From Dysgonomonas sp. (GTDB lineage Bacteria; Bacteroidota; Bacteroidia; Bacteroidales; Dysgonomonadaceae), in assembly GCA_030151105.1 (NCBI GenBank), contig JASLEN010000425.1, positions 1 through 8,599 on the forward strand: DNA of 8,599 bases. The letters are read 5' to 3'. The position numbers were made by a program, and so were the translations under genes. Shown piece after piece: positions 6,159-8,599 of this stretch; positions within the stretch are counted from its first letter, which is position 1; every line of letters begins with the position of its first letter. The notes beneath the pieces were generated by a model. It saw only the letters and a program-made list of their open reading frames with translations. It made no database searches and had not been told where the DNA came from.

Positions 6159-7421
6159 CTAGAATCCTCTAATTGCTTTTACTCCTGGAAGTACTTTTCC
6201 TTCGATGAACTCAAGAAGAGCTCCACCACCAGTAGAAACATAAGATACTTGATCTGCTAGACCAAATTTGTTTACACAAGCCACAGAGTCACCACCTCCC
6301 ACTAGAGAGAAAGCTCCTTTTTGAGTAGCTGCAGCAATAGCCTCAGTTACAACTTGTGAACCATGAGCAAATTTGTCAAACTCAAATACTCCTGCTGGAC
6401 CATTCCAAAGAATAGTTTTAGAAGCAAGGATAACATCTGAGAATTCTTTTTCTCCTTTTGGACCTATATCCAATCCCATCCATCCGTCAGGAATTTCGTT
6501 AGCTTCCACAGTTTTCACATTTGCATCAGCAGAGAAAGCGTCTCCACAAACAGCATCGCTAGCAATAACTAATTTTACATTGTTTGCTTTTGCTTTTTCT
6601 ATTATTTCTAGAGCTAGGTCTAGTTTATCGTCCTCTACAAGAGAGTTTCCAATTTTTCCTCCTTGAGCTTTTAGGAATGTAAATGCCATTCCTCCTCCAA
6701 TGATTAGATTATCTACTTTGTCCAATAGGTTTTCGATAACTCCAATTTTCGAAGATACTTTAGCTCCACCAATGATAGCTGTAAATGGTTTTACAGGATT
6801 TTTCATTGTTTTTTCTACAGAATCTACCTCAGCTTGAAGTAGGTATCCAAACATTTTGTTTTCTGCTGTAAACAAGTCAGCGATAAGAGCCGTAGAAGCG
6901 TGTGCACGGTGAGCTGTTCCGAATGCGTCATTTACATATACATCAGCATAAGATGCTAGAGTTTTAGTAAATTCTTTTTGGCTTTCTTTCACTACTTTTT
7001 TAGCTGCTGCCTTCTCGTCATCACTTGCATCTTCTGCTAGTCCACGAGGTTTTCCTTCTTCTTCAGCATAGAAGCGAAGGTTTTCCAACAATAGAGCTTC
7101 ACCTGGTTGAAGTGCTGCTGCTTTTACACCAGCTTCTTCACCCACACAGTCGTTTGCAAACTGAACATCAACTCCTAGAAGTTTAGAAACGTGAGCTAAG
7201 ATATGCTTCAATGAATATTTTTCTTCTACTCCTTTTGGACGACCCAAGTGAGATGCAATGATAGGGCTACCACCATCTGCAATAATCTTTTTAAGCGTTG
7301 GCATTGCTGCACGGATACGAGTATCGTCTGTGATGTTGAATTGTGCATCTAGAGGCACATTGAAGTCAACACGAACGAAAACTTTCTTTCCTGAGAAGTT
7401 AAATTTGTCGATTGTAATCAT
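6159..7421 (-). CDS. pgk: Phosphoglycerate kinase
   Basis: A 420-residue cytoplasmic glycolytic enzyme that transfers phosphate between 1,3-bisphosphoglycerate and ADP to give ATP and 3-phosphoglycerate. In the N-domain, substrate-binding motifs are RVDFNVP (17-23), Arg36, SHLGRPKG (57-64), LENLRFY (112-118) and NDAFGTAHRAHAS (164-176). In the C-domain, nucleotide-binding elements are IIGGAKVSSKIGVIENLL, IIGGGMAFTF, WNGPAGVFEF (339-348), GGGDS (375-379) and STGGGALLEFIEG. A charged insertion (about 122-150, rich in Asp, Glu, Lys and Ala) makes it longer than most bacterial PGKs (about 390-400); I believe this insert is usual in Bacteroidota. The ATG start gives the standard N-terminus MITIDKFNFSGKKV. 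The gene stands alone between its own promoter and terminator and looks highly expressed. gap and other glycolytic genes are not adjacent. Confidence 0.97.
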   Translation of the reverse strand: MITIDKFNFSGKKVFVRVDFNVPLDAQFNITDDTRIRAAMPTLKKIIADGGSPIIASHLGRPKGVEEKYSLKHILAHVSKLLGVDVQFANDCVGEEAGVKAAALQPGEALLLENLRFYAEEEGKPRGLAEDASDDEKAAAKKVVKESQKEFTKTLASYADVYVNDAFGTAHRAHASTALIADLFTAENKMFGYLLQAEVDSVEKTMKNPVKPFTAIIGGAKVSSKIGVIENLLDKVDNLIIGGGMAFTFLKAQGGKIGNSLVEDDKLDLALEIIEKAKANNVKLVIASDAVCGDAFSADANVKTVEANEIPDGWMGLDIGPKGEKEFSDVILASKTILWNGPAGVFEFDKFAHGSQVVTEAIAAATQKGAFSLVGGGDSVACVNKFGLADQVSYVSTGGGALLEFIEGKVLPGVKAIRGF

Positions 7422-7478
7422 GACTGTTCTTTAAAATTTAGTTTATTGTAAGTTCTAATTTTTCTTTTGTCTAGATTG

Positions 7479-7486
7479 CAAATATA
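7479..7486 (-). promoter_or_regulatory. -7 box of the pgk promoter
   Basis: TATATTTG (followed by C) on the minus strand is a full match to the Bacteroidota -7 consensus TAnnTTTG. It lies about 58 bp before the pgk ATG, leaving a leader of roughly 50 nt. A TTA, not the ideal TTG, is found 21 bp upstream. No Shine-Dalgarno sequence precedes the ATG. Confidence 0.55.
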
Positions 7487-7607
7487 CAAAATATACTCTA
7501 TATGCATTAAGTGTCAGAAAATAAAACTAGCTCTCAATTTTACAATTTAAGGTTCTTCTTTTTTTGCAACTCCTTTTTTAAGAGTCTTTATATTTTGAAA
7601 TATATTG

Positions 7608-7615
7608 TATATTTG
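7608..7615 (+). promoter_or_regulatory. -7 box of the TPR-lipoprotein promoter
   Basis: TATATTTG on the plus strand matches TAnnTTTG perfectly and is the same octamer as the divergent pgk -7 box. It is 41 bp before the ATG at 7657. No convincing TTG lies 19-21 bp upstream, so strength is uncertain. The region between the two -7 boxes (7487-7607) holds T-rich stretches but no gene or clear hairpin that I can see. Confidence 0.5.
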
Positions 7616-7656
7616 TATTTAACAATTAATGCAATCTAAAAAACAACATAGTTCAC

Positions 7657-8271
7657 ATGAAATCAAATTTCAGCAAATACATCATTTACATTCTACTGTC
7701 GTTCATCCTCTTTTCCTGCGATTCTAATAAAAACAAGCAACAAGAGGTTATTGAAGTAATCGAACTAGATCAGCTTCCGATGTATGGCAGTTCTCCTGAA
7801 TATGGTAGTTTGCAGAAAACTCCAGAACAACTAGAAGCAGATAGAGAATTTCTAGCAAGTAGCGACAAGGTGCAACCTTCACGTATTCAAGCGTGTATTG
7901 ACTATGTAGAGATGGGTTGGTTCTACCTTAAACAAGGAGATACTGAAACAGCAATGCGTCGTGCCAATCAGGCGTGGCAGCTTGACAGCACTAGTCCAGA
8001 CCCTTATATCCTTTTTGCAGCTATACTAAATGCTCGTGAAGATAATGCTGGGGCTTTAGACATGTTGGATAGAGGAATCAATTTGAAACCTGACCACATA
8101 GACATCTATGACATGTATCTTTCGGAGAGTATGGATGTATATCGTCAGACTGGAGATGTTACTTATATCAAGAAACTGATAAGAATGCTAGATAACATCA
8201 CGCTTACGGATGATGATGCTATTCAGAAAATAAATAAAATAAGAAAAGACGCTGAGCAATATCTTCAATAA
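7657..8271 (+). CDS. TPR-repeat lipoprotein
   Basis: A 204-residue protein. It has a lipoprotein signal peptide: a short basic start, a hydrophobic core (9-19), and lipobox LFSC with the lipidated Cys at 21. A polar linker with many Gln, Glu and Asn residues follows. Residues about 78-150 contain two or three tetratricopeptide repeats: YVEMGWFYLKQGDTETAMRRANQAWQLDSTSPDPY is one canonical unit in outline, followed by AAILNAREDNAGALDMLDRGINLKPDHIDIY. The C-terminus is helical. TPR units form a protein-protein scaffold, so this lipoprotein likely helps assemble or hold partners at the periplasmic side of a membrane; the partner is unknown. It is transcribed away from pgk and followed 46 bp later by the NamZ-type lipoprotein gene with no terminator between, so the two may be one operon. 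I cannot name a specific family. Confidence 0.85.
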   Translation: MKSNFSKYIIYILLSFILFSCDSNKNKQQEVIEVIELDQLPMYGSSPEYGSLQKTPEQLEADREFLASSDKVQPSRIQACIDYVEMGWFYLKQGDTETAMRRANQAWQLDSTSPDPYILFAAILNAREDNAGALDMLDRGINLKPDHIDIYDMYLSESMDVYRQTGDVTYIKKLIRMLDNITLTDDDAIQKINKIRKDAEQYLQ

Positions 8272-8317
8272 GACATTCTCATAGAATAAGAATTATATAA
8301 CTTTAAATCCTTTTGTG

Positions 8318-8599
8318 ATGAAATTAGCAAAGCTTCTCCTTTTCTTCCTACTTATTACCTCTATCAGCTGCAATGCTAAAACCAATCAGGCTGTTAATGA
8401 CACTGCAGAGACTATTCGCATTACTAAAGCTCCTAAGGTGGAAGTAGGTGCAACCAACAAAGAAGAATACTATCCTTTGATAGTTGGAAAAAAAGTTGCA
8501 ATCATGTCTAATCATACTGGCATGGTAGGTGATGTTCACCTTTTGGATATGCTACTAGAAGATGGGATGGATGTTACTACTATTTTCTCACCCGAACAT
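8318..8599 (+). CDS. DUF1343 / NamZ-type lipoprotein, exo-beta-N-acetylmuramidase (partial, N-terminal 94 codons)
   Basis: Translated by hand; the frame is open to the right edge. The signal peptide has a hydrophobic core (6-14) and ends in ITSISC with Cys18 as likely lipidation site; the -3 Ser is a loose lipobox. After a linker of about 40 residues the DUF1343 domain begins: YYPLIVGKKVAIMSNHTGMVG, then HLLDMLLEDGMDVTTIFSPEH at the edge. The LVGK-VA-SNHTG and FSPEH segments are hallmarks of this family, formerly YbbC. Members include NamZ, which removes terminal N-acetylmuramic acid from peptidoglycan fragments; the Glu of SPEH is, to my knowledge, a proposed active-site residue. Lipidation suggests action on periplasmic or surface muropeptides for cell-wall recycling. 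A GTG one codon earlier (8315) is possible but the ATG is preferred. The catalytic domain is mostly outside the window, so activity cannot be judged. Confidence 0.85.
   Translation, partial: MKLAKLLLFFLLITSISCNAKTNQAVNDTAETIRITKAPKVEVGATNKEEYYPLIVGKKVAIMSNHTGMVGDVHLLDMLLEDGMDVTTIFSPEH

Noticed and set aside
7487..7607. T-rich tracts between the divergent -7 boxes, considered as a terminator, small RNA or riboswitch.
   Set aside because: I found no stable paired arms or conserved riboswitch core; the tracts fit ordinary A+T-rich promoter DNA.
8348..8539. A 63-codon open frame on the minus strand.
   Set aside because: It lies entirely opposite the NamZ-type coding sequence, whose signal peptide and family motifs are clear, and its own translation has no recognisable domain.
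1..8599. Mobile element, CRISPR array or defence island.
   Set aside because: No transposase, integrase, terminal inverted repeats, regularly spaced repeats or tRNA-linked boundary is seen. WGR domains do occur in some defence-related proteins, but this one sits in a Bat operon with no effector or nuclease partner.

Overview
The window looks like ordinary chromosome from an anaerobic or microaerophilic Bacteroidota, most likely order Bacteroidales. I base this on the A+T-rich composition, the moxR-DUF58-BatD-like-BatA gene order, the DUF4286 protein, the Bacteroidota-type -7 boxes (TAnnTTTG) upstream of several operons, the lack of Shine-Dalgarno sequences before most starts, and the lipoproteins. 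I cannot fix the genus from sequence alone.

Layout, left to right. Positions 1-4288 are the promoter-proximal part of a Bat (aerotolerance-type) operon on the minus strand. Its transcription order is moxR AAA+ ATPase (4288-3296), a WGR/YfeS-like protein (3274-2540), a DUF58 vWA-type protein (2536-1667), a membrane protein with a BatD/DUF4381-like layout (1653-598), and batA, which runs off the left edge (598-1). Gaps are 0-21 bp, so these genes should share one transcript. A good Bacteroidota promoter lies upstream of moxR (4345-4374).

Positions 4388-5999 are a second tight minus-strand operon: DUF4286 (5999-5688), ruvC (5688-5095) and lipB (5091-4435). It joins Holliday-junction resolution with lipoate attachment and closes with an AU-rich hairpin plus U-run (4388-4419). 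Its upstream region (6000-6099) holds a weak -7 box, a perfect 14-bp palindrome and an 11-bp-phased direct repeat. This is the least explained non-coding stretch in the window.

Positions 6100-7421 are pgk (glycolysis) on the minus strand, apparently monocistronic, ending in a very strong intrinsic terminator built on a perfect 32-bp palindrome. The 235-bp gap 7422-7656 is a divergent promoter region: pgk leaves to the left, and a TPR lipoprotein (7657-8271) followed by a DUF1343/NamZ-type lipoprotein (8318 to the right edge) leaves to the right. The last two probably act at the periplasmic or outer-membrane face, and the second is likely a cell-wall N-acetylmuramidase.

No mobile elements, CRISPR arrays, rRNA or tRNA genes were seen. 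The most unusual item is the WGR plus YfeS-like two-domain protein placed between moxR and the DUF58 gene, which are normally adjacent. It may be an undescribed accessory member of a MoxR-vWA chaperone system, but the sequence shows only its position and domains, not its function.
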